This document shows, piece after piece, positions 34,784 through 42,685 of a DNA stretch of 64,000 nucleotides. The stretch lies in assembly GCF_021390335.1 (NCBI RefSeq), contig NZ_JAJUXK010000001.1, positions 310,001 through 374,000 on the forward strand, given 5' to 3'. The first letter of the stretch is position 1. Every line of letters starts with the position of its first letter. The notes under the pieces are model-generated. The model was given only the letters and a program-made list of their open reading frames with translations. It did not search any database and was not told the origin of the DNA. This stretch comes from Dyadobacter sp. CY343. GTDB taxonomy: Bacteria > Bacteroidota > Bacteroidia > Cytophagales > Spirosomataceae. The translations under genes and the position numbers were made by a program.

Positions 34784-35210
34784 AAACAGGGGGCTCCTCC
34801 GGAGCCACGGCTTGATTTGATGCTGGCTGTTCTAGAAACAGGGGGCTCCTCCGGAGCCACGGCTTGATTTGATGCTGGCTGTTCTAGAAACAGGGGGCTC
34901 CTCCGGAGCCAATTGTTGCCCAGCGGGCTCCCTGTTTCTAGCAATGGCGACGTTATGTTTGTGGTTCGGGCCCCAGCGGGGCCTCCTGTTTCTAGCAATG
35001 GCGACGTTATGTTTGTGGTTCGGGCCCCAGGGGGCCTCCTGTTTCTAGCAATGGCGACGTTATGTTTAGGGTTCGGGCCCCAGCGGGGCCTCCTGTTTCT
35101 AGCAACGGCGACGTTATGTTTAGGGTTCGGGCCCCAGGGGGGCCTCCTGTTTCTAGAACCAGCGACGATATGTTTGAGATTTGGGCCCCAGTGGGGCCTC
35201 CTGTTCGCGA
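34784..35210. repeat. REP-like palindrome array, nine hairpins in two opposed blocks
   Basis: Three A units (hairpins at 34792-34806, 34844-34858, 34896-34910; period 52) read on the plus strand and six B units (tails at 34931, 34985, 35038, 35092, 35146, 35200; period 53-54) in opposite orientation. Each unit has the tail CTAGAAACAGG followed by a 6-base stem and 2-3-base loop. A stems are GGCTCC/GGAGCC and B stems GGCCCC/GGGGCC, a compensatory change. B loops vary (AGC, AG, AGC, AGG, AGT) while the stem is constant. The block starts 33 bases after the Y1 transposase stop. The rest of the spacer up to 35353 shows nothing I can assign. Confidence 0.85.
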
Positions 35211-35353
35211 ACATCATTGATTTGCATTGGCTCGGAATGTGATGATAGAATATTTGGCCAAAACAACCACTCAAAAATCATTGCATTAATTTCCGCGGGT
35301 CCATTTGATACTCAATTACCATAAATAATCTTCACCCTATTAAAACAAACACA

Positions 35354-36127
35354 ATGCGGTTAGAAAATAAGGTCGCACTCATTACAGGCGGAAGCGGCGG
35401 AATTGGCCGTGAGACAGCCATTTTATTTGCAAAAGAAGGGGCTAAAATCGTAGTAACGGATGTCAACGACGCTGGGGGCCAGGAAACTGCAGATGAGATC
35501 GTACAAGCCGGAGGAGAGGCTTTTTTCCTGCATTCCGACGTTTCGAAGCCCGCGGACTGTGAGGCTGCTGTTGCTTTCACAGAAGAGAAGTTCGGTAAGC
35601 TGAATGTCATTTTCAACAACGCCGGGATTATGCACAGCGACGATGACAACGCCATGACGACCGAAGAATCGGTTTGGGACCTGACGATGAATATCAATGC
35701 AAAAGGTGTGTTTTTGGGTTGTAAATACGGTATTCCTGCATTGCAAAGAGCAGGCGGCGGCTCGATTATCAATACTGCTTCCTTCGTGGCAATATTGGGC
35801 GCAGCAACGCCGCAAATAGCTTACACAGCCAGCAAAGGCGCTGTTTTAGCGTTAACCAGAGAACTTGCGATCATTCACGCCCGGGAAAATATTCGCGTAA
35901 ATGCATTGTGCCCAGGACCACTTCGGACAGAGCTTTTAATGAAGTTTTTGAACACCGAAGAAAAGAAACAACGCCGCCTGGTACATATTCCGATGGGCCG
36001 CTTCGGCGAAGCCAAAGAAATGGCCTACGCCGCCCTGTTCCTCGCTTCCGACGAAGCATCATTCATAACAGGCACCGATTTTCTGGTAGACGGAGGAATT
36101 ACGTCCGCCTACGTAACGCCGGTTTAA
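35354..36127 (+). CDS. SDR family oxidoreductase
   Basis: The 257-residue protein has the classic SDR pattern: TGGSGGIGRE cofactor motif (about residues 12-21), NNAGIMHSDDDN (NNAG), catalytic Ser in NTASFVAI and Tyr-Lys in YTASKGAV (about 158-165), and the PGPLRTELL region. It can oxidise an alcohol or reduce a ketone with NAD(P). Its place between the gamma-glutamyl ligase and the aldehyde dehydrogenase makes oxidation of a gamma-glutamylated amino alcohol a plausible role (inference). Confidence 0.92.
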   Translation: MRLENKVALITGGSGGIGRETAILFAKEGAKIVVTDVNDAGGQETADEIVQAGGEAFFLHSDVSKPADCEAAVAFTEEKFGKLNVIFNNAGIMHSDDDNAMTTEESVWDLTMNINAKGVFLGCKYGIPALQRAGGGSIINTASFVAILGAATPQIAYTASKGAVLALTRELAIIHARENIRVNALCPGPLRTELLMKFLNTEEKKQRRLVHIPMGRFGEAKEMAYAALFLASDEASFITGTDFLVDGGITSAYVTPV

Positions 36128-36270
36128 GGGAGGAGGAAATGGAGGATGGAGGAAAGGGAGGAAAGGAGGAAGGATTTTCCTCTACTCAATATCTTTTCTT
36201 CCCCTTCTTCCCCTTCCTCCCCAATTCCTTCCTCCTTCCTCCTTCCTCCATTCCTCCATTTCTCCCCTTT
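36128..36270. repeat. Polypurine/polypyrimidine inverted repeat filling the SDR-ALDH spacer
   Basis: From the base after the SDR stop, 36128-36174 is almost pure purine built from GGAGGA-type units, and after a loop of about 18 bases, 36193-36270 is almost pure pyrimidine built from TCCTCC-type units. The outer part of the two arms pairs well (CCATTCCTCCATTTC against GAAATGGAGGATGG), forming a long imperfect hairpin. It ends at the A-run right before the ATG of the aldehyde dehydrogenase. A similar layout with a different motif occurs at 55808. Confidence 0.85.
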
Positions 36271-36276
36271 AAAAAA

Positions 36277-37668
36277 ATGACACTTCAAAAAACGATAAGT
36301 CCGATTGATGGCTCGGTATATGTGGAACGCATGTTGGCTGATGCTGATGCTGTGGAAATCGCTTTGAATAAGGCTGTTGCGGCTCAGAAGGAATGGCGTA
36401 AAACTTCGCTGGCTGAGCGTGCGGCTATTTGTCTGAAAGCGGTTGAGTACTTCCTCGATAATGCCGATGAGATCGGGTTGGAGCTGACCTGGCAAATGGG
36501 GCGGCCGGTCCGGTATACTGCAAATGAGATCCGGAAAGGATTTCAGGAGCGTGCAAAATATATGATCTCTATTGCCGAGAAGGCCCTATCGGATGTGGAA
36601 GTGGAGGGAATTCCAGGATTTAAGAGATTCATTCGCCGCGATCCGCTGGGGGTGGTTTTTGTGGTTGCTCCATGGAATTACCCGTATCTGACCTCCGTCA
36701 ATTCCGTGATTCCGGCGATTATGTCGGGCAATGCGGTGGTTTTGAAACATGCGCAGCAAACACCCCTATGTGCCGAGCGTTATGCCGCTGCATTTGAATA
36801 TGCGGGATTACCCGAGGGCGTGTTTCAATATCTGCATTTAAGTCACGATCAGGTTACAAAAGTAGTTGGTGACCAACGCATTGACTATGTTGTATTTACA
36901 GGATCGGTTGAAGGCGGACATGCAGTACAACAGGCAATTAATGAAAGATTTATCGTGGGCGGATTGGAGCTCGGCGGTAAGGATCCGGCTTATGTGCGGG
37001 CGGATGCAAATCTTGCAGATGCAGTCGAAAATCTGGTCGATGGTTCGTTCTTTAATTCAGGTCAATCCTGCTGTGGTATCGAGCGTATTTATGTGCACCA
37101 GGATATTTATGAGGAATTCGTGGATGAATTTGTAAAGTTGACAAAAACCTACAAACTGGGCGATCCGCTTGATCAGGAAACTACTTTGGGGCCGATGGTA
37201 CGGACTGCCGCTGCCGATTTTGCCAAAAAACAAATTGACGAAGCGATTGCGCAGGGAGCTACTGCATTGATTGATACGGATCTTTTCCCCGCGCATCAGG
37301 CCGGCACTCCCTATTTCGCACCGCAGGTTTTGGTAAATGTCAATCATTCGATGGAGATCATGACAGAGGAAACCTTTGCGCCAGTAGTGGGGATTATGCC
37401 GGTTAAAGATGATAATGAGGCTATTAGATTGATGAACGACAGTCAATATGGCCTTACAGCGTCAATCTGGACCTCGAATATTGATGCTGCCCTCGCGCTG
37501 GGTGAGCAAGTTGAAACCGGTACATTCTTCATGAACCGCTGCGACTATCTTGACCCTGCATTAGCCTGGACAGGCGTAAAAAATTCAGGTCGCGGCTGTA
37601 CGCTTTCAACAATCGGATATGAAGCGTTAACCCGTCCAAAATCTTTTCATTTAAAGATAAATAGTTGA
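36277..37668 (+). CDS. Aldehyde dehydrogenase family protein
   Basis: From the ATG at 36277 the protein has 464 residues, normal for the NAD(P)-dependent ALDH family. Asn134 is in APWNYP, the catalytic base Glu231 in GGLELGGKDP and the nucleophile Cys265 in SGQSCCGIE. A long frame upstream from 35908 reads through the low-complexity hairpin and is not credible. The gene follows the SDR and precedes the amidotransferase by 6 bases. In the proposed pathway it oxidises a gamma-glutamyl aldehyde to an acid. Confidence 0.94.
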   Translation: MTLQKTISPIDGSVYVERMLADADAVEIALNKAVAAQKEWRKTSLAERAAICLKAVEYFLDNADEIGLELTWQMGRPVRYTANEIRKGFQERAKYMISIAEKALSDVEVEGIPGFKRFIRRDPLGVVFVVAPWNYPYLTSVNSVIPAIMSGNAVVLKHAQQTPLCAERYAAAFEYAGLPEGVFQYLHLSHDQVTKVVGDQRIDYVVFTGSVEGGHAVQQAINERFIVGGLELGGKDPAYVRADANLADAVENLVDGSFFNSGQSCCGIERIYVHQDIYEEFVDEFVKLTKTYKLGDPLDQETTLGPMVRTAAADFAKKQIDEAIAQGATALIDTDLFPAHQAGTPYFAPQVLVNVNHSMEIMTEETFAPVVGIMPVKDDNEAIRLMNDSQYGLTASIWTSNIDAALALGEQVETGTFFMNRCDYLDPALAWTGVKNSGRGCTLSTIGYEALTRPKSFHLKINS

Positions 37669-37674
37669 TATACA

Positions 37675-38376
37675 ATGCAAGTAGGACTGCTGGAATGTGA
37701 TCATGTGCGCGAAGATCTGTTGCATATTGCGGGTGATTACCGGCAAATGTTCCCGGCATTGTTCATGCAGGTTGCGCCGGATTGGGAGTTTACTTTCTAT
37801 GATGTTTGCAATGGAAATTTCCCGAAATCTGTGGCTGAATGCGATTTGTATATCTGCACAGGATCGAAATTTTCAGTTTATGATGAAGAGGACTGGATTT
37901 TTAGATTAAAGGATTTTGTAAAAGAAATTAATAGATCGGGCAGGAAGTACGCGGGAATCTGTTTTGGTCACCAAATGCTGGCGGAGGCTTTGGGTGGTAA
38001 AGTAGAAAAAGGAAGCCCGGGCTGGTGTGTAGGCGTGCATGAATTTTCGCTAATAAGGTCCGCAGAATGGATTGATCCACAAAAAAATCACTTTAATCTG
38101 CTGATGATGTGCCAGGACCAGGTAGTGAGGATGCCAGAAGGAAGTGTGCTGCTGGCGCAAACTCCCGATTGTCCGGTTGGAATGTTTCAGGTGGGCGGCA
38201 ATATGATTGGTATTCAAGCACATCCGGAGTTTCCGAAGCGTTATAACCAGGCTTTAATGGAATTGCGGGTCGAGCGGGTAGGAGAGGAAAAAGTCAATTC
38301 GGGTATTGCCAGCCTTGCATTACCTACCGACGAACTGCTGATTGCGGGCTGGATAAAGAATTTTGCAGCACTATGA
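37675..38376 (+). CDS. Class I glutamine amidotransferase domain protein (gamma-glutamyl hydrolase-like)
   Basis: The 233-residue protein has the class I GATase triad: Cys97 in GICFGHQ, and His183 and Glu185 in GIQAHPEF. There is no synthetase domain, as in the PuuD-like hydrolases that split gamma-glutamyl amides. It follows the aldehyde dehydrogenase by 6 bases. With the ligase and two dehydrogenases it would complete a cycle that frees glutamate (inference). Stand-alone GATases of other roles remain possible. Confidence 0.88.
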   Translation: MQVGLLECDHVREDLLHIAGDYRQMFPALFMQVAPDWEFTFYDVCNGNFPKSVAECDLYICTGSKFSVYDEEDWIFRLKDFVKEINRSGRKYAGICFGHQMLAEALGGKVEKGSPGWCVGVHEFSLIRSAEWIDPQKNHFNLLMMCQDQVVRMPEGSVLLAQTPDCPVGMFQVGGNMIGIQAHPEFPKRYNQALMELRVERVGEEKVNSGIASLALPTDELLIAGWIKNFAAL

Positions 38377-38434
38377 AGTAGTCGGATGTATGCTTATTTT
38401 TAACCCGACATTATTTTAAGAATCACTTTTCTCA

Positions 38435-38950
38435 ATGACTGAAAGCAATATTTCTCCCCGGCAAATACTTAGTTCGCATCAAACGAACCAGAAAATCAGA
38501 AGGATTGCTTTTCAGATTTATGAAAATAATTTTGAAGAGCCGGGCGTAATTATCGCTGGAATTTCGGGAGAAGGTTATGCATTCGCGGCAATACTGGCAA
38601 AGGAATTAGCAGAAATTGCCCCTTTCCAGGTCGACCTGATCGAATTGCGCTTTGATAAGCACCTGCACCACCAGAGCCCGATCCTTTTTGACAAAGAAAT
38701 AGAGATCGAAAATCGGGTGATCATCATCGCCGACGATGTCCTCAACACCGGCCGGACGCTCGCTTTTGCATTGGAGCCTTTTCTGAAAGTTCCGATGAAA
38801 AAGTTGCAGGTAGCCGTGATCGTAAACCGCAGCCACCATTTATTTCCTATTCATGCGGATTATGTAGGCTATTCGCTCAGCACTACATTAACTGAGCACG
38901 TAAAAGTAGTGCTCAGCAAAGAAGGCGAGGAAGGTGTATATCTGAAATAA
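38435..38950 (+). CDS. Phosphoribosyltransferase-like protein
   Basis: The 171-residue protein has a PRTase fold with the PRPP-binding motif VIIIADDVLNTGRTL (about residues 92-106), IIAGISGEGYAFA as the early PPi loop, and QVAVIVNRSHHLFPIHADYVGY as the hood region. It resembles PyrR-type proteins but the base and role cannot be told. It is 58 bases after the amidotransferase gene and its stop is only 3 bases from the convergent kup gene. Confidence 0.9.
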   Translation: MTESNISPRQILSSHQTNQKIRRIAFQIYENNFEEPGVIIAGISGEGYAFAAILAKELAEIAPFQVDLIELRFDKHLHHQSPILFDKEIEIENRVIIIADDVLNTGRTLAFALEPFLKVPMKKLQVAVIVNRSHHLFPIHADYVGYSLSTTLTEHVKVVLSKEGEEGVYLK

Positions 38951-38953
38951 AAC

Positions 38954-40900
38954 TCAGGTATATACCCTTCTCAATTTGACATTTTCTACCGGACGGATAA
39001 TCAGCGGTACTTTCTCAATTTTCACTGAGCTGCTGTCCAGACCAAACCATTTATCTTCCGGCGTAGTGAAATCTTTCACAAAGAAGTAGGTTTTCATCAC
39101 CAGCTGCTCAAAAAGCGGCAGGTCGTTTTCAAACGACAGAAATCTTTCCAATACTACAAAACGGAAATCTCCCGTGATATTCTGCTTGCTCAAAGATTCG
39201 TAGCGACTGGTAATATCCACTTCCTTATTCATTACCATATCTTCCACAACCTTCCGGAAAAACATATTGATCCGCTGATCGACCCTGAAACCGAGCCGGA
39301 AATTGATTTTGATCACATTGTCGTTATTGTCGTCGTCGGACAATACCTTATATTCCATTGTGTACGGATCATCGGTAATATCCACGTGAATGAACCAATA
39401 TACGTCGGCTCGTTTGGGTCTTTTCTGAAAAATAGAATAGATCACTTTCGTCTCAATTTCTGTCGCCCGCGAGGCATTTGTCATAAAGACCAAATGCGTG
39501 GTATATTTTGGGATACTGATATCGCGGCTGAGCTCGTGGAGTGCAGGCAGATATTTTTCCAGTTTGGTATATTCGGTAAGTCTTAATTTGATGTAAAAAG
39601 CTCTTAACCAGACCGTCATCAAACCCGCTACAATTGTTCCCACCATAATCGTGAACCAGCCTCCGTGCAGGAATTTGGCCAGGTTGGCGCCCAGGAACAT
39701 TCCCTCAATGCACAGATAAAGCAGCATGAACGCAATGACAATCCAGAGATTTACCCTTTTCAGATAGAGGTAATACGAAAACAATATCGTTGTCATAATC
39801 ATAGTCAGCGTAATTGCCAGACCATAAGCAGCTTCCATATTAGATGATTGGCGGAAATACAAAACAACGCCGCTGCAACCAAGCCACAGTAACCAGTTGA
39901 TACTAGGAACATAGAGCTGACCTTTCTGGTCACTTGGGTAATTAAGCCTTACTTTTGGCCAGAAATTCAGACGGATCGCTTCGGAAATCAATGTGAATGA
40001 ACCGGTTATCACAGCCTGGCTTGCGATAATCGCTGCTAATGTAGCGATCACGACACCTGGCAGCAGCCACCATTCAGGCATGATTTCATAAAATGGTTTT
40101 CTTGCGGCGAGCAGGTTTCCCATTTCAGTGATCAACCAGGCGCCCTGACCAAAGTAGTTGAGCAGCAGGCATATTTTAACAAAAATCCAGCTGATCCGGA
40201 TATTCTCGCGACCACAATGTCCCAGATCCGAATACAAAGCCTCGGCACCTGTCGTACACAGAAAAACGGCGCCCAATATCCAGAAACCCTCCGGGTGGCC
40301 GGTGATCAGATTGAATCCGTAAACCGGATTAAGCGCCTTTAATATTTCGGGATGAATCAAGATCTGATTTAAACCCAATACACCCAGCATCACAAACCAG
40401 GTCACCATCAGCGGCCCGAATGCGCGCCCGACCACTTTGGTACCAAACGCCTGAATCACGAAAATCAGTGTCAGGATACTGATTACGATGGGTATAGTCT
40501 GGATATTTGGGTAAATGAGCTGCAAACCTTCGACCGCCGAGGAAACTGAAATGGGCGGGGTGATGATACCGTCGGCAAGCAGGGTACTACCGCCGATAAT
40601 GGCCGGGACGGTGAGCCACTTTGCATGCTTTCGAACCAATGCATATAATGCAAAAATCCCGCCTTCTCCTCTGTTATCGGCTCGCAAGATCAGGATTACG
40701 TATTTGATTGTGGTTTGGAGCGTGAGTGTCCAGAATATGCAGGATATCGCTCCGTAAATGATTTCCTCGGTAATGCGCTCATTCATGATGATCGCCTGCA
40801 TTACGTAGAGCGGGGAGGTACCAATATCCCCGTAAATAATGCCGAATGCAACCAGCACGCCGGCTGCGGTAACCTTATCAACTTTGTGCTTCGATTCCAT
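38954..40900 (-). CDS. kup: KUP-family potassium transporter
   Basis: The 648-residue protein has the Kup start VAFGIIYGDIGTSPLYVMQAI and about twelve membrane segments (about residues 10-440), followed by a large cytoplasmic domain (about 450-648). Kup proteins take up potassium by proton symport. The family motif GVITPPISVSSAVEGLQ is also visible as DGIITPPISVSSAVEGLQ. It is monocistronic and converges on the phosphoribosyltransferase gene. Confidence 0.96.
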   Translation of the reverse strand: MESKHKVDKVTAAGVLVAFGIIYGDIGTSPLYVMQAIIMNERITEEIIYGAISCIFWTLTLQTTIKYVILILRADNRGEGGIFALYALVRKHAKWLTVPAIIGGSTLLADGIITPPISVSSAVEGLQLIYPNIQTIPIVISILTLIFVIQAFGTKVVGRAFGPLMVTWFVMLGVLGLNQILIHPEILKALNPVYGFNLITGHPEGFWILGAVFLCTTGAEALYSDLGHCGRENIRISWIFVKICLLLNYFGQGAWLITEMGNLLAARKPFYEIMPEWWLLPGVVIATLAAIIASQAVITGSFTLISEAIRLNFWPKVRLNYPSDQKGQLYVPSINWLLWLGCSGVVLYFRQSSNMEAAYGLAITLTMIMTTILFSYYLYLKRVNLWIVIAFMLLYLCIEGMFLGANLAKFLHGGWFTIMVGTIVAGLMTVWLRAFYIKLRLTEYTKLEKYLPALHELSRDISIPKYTTHLVFMTNASRATEIETKVIYSIFQKRPKRADVYWFIHVDITDDPYTMEYKVLSDDDNNDNVIKINFRLGFRVDQRINMFFRKVVEDMVMNKEVDITSRYESLSKQNITGDFRFVVLERFLSFENDLPLFEQLVMKTYFFVKDFTTPEDKWFGLDSSSVKIEKVPLIIRPVENVKLRRVYT

Positions 40901-41162
40901 TCATCAGTTAAAAAACAGCGAAAGTTAGGAAACGGCAATCAAAGAAAACGGGTGAATATAAAATTTTAATTTGAAAAGCTTCGGCGATGCCGGAAAGTTG
41001 AACAGTATGGTAAATGCGACCGGATTAGCCGAAGGATAATCAGGATGGTTACTTTGCTCAGTTTGTGGTCGCTTAGATTGTTTTCCACTTACATTGTGCA
41101 GTACATCCAAACGTTATAAAAATCTTCTTCACTTAAATTTTTCACATAACTAATTGAAGTTT

Positions 41163-42602
41163 ATGAAGAAGTACTTTTTTACCTGCCTTGTCAGTCTCTC
41201 TTTCCTGGCTTTCAGCTGCGCTCAAAAAACAAGTCAGGAACCTGGTCCTATTCCCGGAGTTCCTTCAACCGAGGAGGAAACTCCTGCCGAAACCAACACG
41301 GAACGTCTTTTACCTTCCCAGCTTCCGACAATCGCTTACCCGATGTTTGTCACCGGAACAACCACCTACCATTCCAAACTGAAACCGGAAGCGTGGTTTG
41401 CCAGGCCAATAGAAAAGGCTGATCTCGGAAGTCTTGCCAATCCGGGCAAAGTCCCGCATATGATCGCATTTGGTGGCGGTCTGACCGCCGGTGTAAGCAA
41501 CGGCGGCCTGAACAGGGAAGCACAGCAATTTGCCTATCCCAATCTGGTGGCCCGGCAAATGGGGATCAGTGATTTCAAAACACCTCTTCTGCCCGAGGAC
41601 GAAGCCAATGGGACTGGGATCTTTCTCTATGAAGACCCAAAAGCGGAGTACCCGCGCTGGAAAGAAGTGACCAACAATCTCGCGAAACTGGAAGCAGGAC
41701 AGCCCGTCAAAATGACGCCGTACGAAGGATTGATACACAATTTCGCGTATCCTAGTGGTGGCACAATCGGTGTAACTTATCCGTTTTGTCCTAGTTGCAA
41801 AGGGCAAGCTTATTCGTCCCGCTTCAGTGCATATGAAAACTTGGATGATACCTATTTACTGGGAGATATTCAGAGAAAGCACGATTATGATTTTGTAATC
41901 ATAGAGGAATATTTTGACGGGCTTCATGCAGCTATTATCAATGCAGCAAGACTGGACGAACGCTCAACCGGAGTTGTTTGGAATGAAAACAGAATTAATC
42001 CCTACAGTATTGAATTTGTGTTAAACAAGGAACAGAAAGGGGTCTTATTTACGATCCCACATTTCAAACACTTAGGATTCATGAACTGGTATAATGTTCT
42101 AGATCTGAAAAGAAAAGCGTCCTCAATTTCAATGGTTTACCAGACTCTGAACGGCGCCAAAGTCGCAGACGGTTCTAAAACACTATATCTTAAACCAACT
42201 CCCACAGTTGAAGGCCTGTTCCGAACAGTTGAAATAAACAAACCACTTGAAGGGAAACTATTCGATATTGATATTATCGACAATGGAGAGGATTACTTTA
42301 TGGATCCGGATAAAATCTATAATCCTGGTTTATCAAAATTTGCTAGCGAGCATAATCTTGCATTAGTCGATCTCAGAAAAATCTACGAACAGATTCACAG
42401 CGGCTCGTATGTTACAGAAGATGGAATGCATATTGACGGTTCTATGAGAGGGAATTTCTTTTCCGCAGATGGAATTTATCCCACGCCGGTGGGCCAGGCT
42501 GTGATTGCCAATGAGGTAATCAAGGCTATCAACTCGAAATACGGCTCCCGAATCCCACTGATCAACGTTACCGAATTCGCAAAGATCGTAGGAGCCAAAT
42601 AA
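41163..42602 (+). CDS. SGNH/GDSL-hydrolase-like lipoprotein with degenerate catalytic motifs
   Basis: From the ATG at 41163 the protein has 479 residues with a lipoprotein signal peptide and lipobox FSCA-type Cys (about residue 18). The fold follows GDSL-like proteins of this phylum (AFGGGLTAGVSNGG, QQFAYPNLVARQM, DFVIIEEYFD, and the end DGIYPTPVGQAVIANEV). The expected GDS nucleophile is GGG (about residue 101) and the expected D-x-x-H pair is DGIY (about 435). If the alignment is right, both Ser and His are missing. A start at 41154 would use TTG. It is followed by an exported esterase and may bind rather than cut its ligand. Confidence 0.75.
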   Translation: MKKYFFTCLVSLSFLAFSCAQKTSQEPGPIPGVPSTEEETPAETNTERLLPSQLPTIAYPMFVTGTTTYHSKLKPEAWFARPIEKADLGSLANPGKVPHMIAFGGGLTAGVSNGGLNREAQQFAYPNLVARQMGISDFKTPLLPEDEANGTGIFLYEDPKAEYPRWKEVTNNLAKLEAGQPVKMTPYEGLIHNFAYPSGGTIGVTYPFCPSCKGQAYSSRFSAYENLDDTYLLGDIQRKHDYDFVIIEEYFDGLHAAIINAARLDERSTGVVWNENRINPYSIEFVLNKEQKGVLFTIPHFKHLGFMNWYNVLDLKRKASSISMVYQTLNGAKVADGSKTLYLKPTPTVEGLFRTVEINKPLEGKLFDIDIIDNGEDYFMDPDKIYNPGLSKFASEHNLALVDLRKIYEQIHSGSYVTEDGMHIDGSMRGNFFSADGIYPTPVGQAVIANEVIKAINSKYGSRIPLINVTEFAKIVGAK

Positions 42603-42622
42603 TCTAATCAATCACATATTCA

Positions 42623-42669
42623 GCGCATGGAAGTCCACCCGGAAATTTCGGGGACGTACTTCCGTGCGC
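42623..42669 (+). promoter_or_regulatory. Stem-loop before the T9SS esterase gene
   Basis: GCGCATGGAAGT (42623-42634) pairs with ACTTCCGTGCGC (42658-42669) through one G-T pair, and an inner CCCGGAAATTTCGGGG strengthens the stem. There is no T-run, and the stem ends 16 bases before the ATG at 42686. It may affect translation or be an RNA processing site. I do not recognise a known element. Confidence 0.5.
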
Positions 42670-42685
42670 CTAAACCAGAGGTCTT

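Noticed and set aside
34784-35210. A CRISPR array
   Set aside because: The units are hairpins in opposite orientations with a 52-54-base period and shared, not unique, intervals; no cas gene is nearby.
34615-35274. Long open frames on both strands across 34.6-35.3 kb, with repeated peptide units
   Set aside because: The frames read through the REP-like hairpin array; the peptide repeats follow only from the 52-54-base DNA period and do not form a sensible protein.
35908-36276. N-terminal extension of the aldehyde dehydrogenase gene
   Set aside because: It overlaps the SDR gene and reads through the low-complexity hairpin; the family starts at the ATG at 36277.
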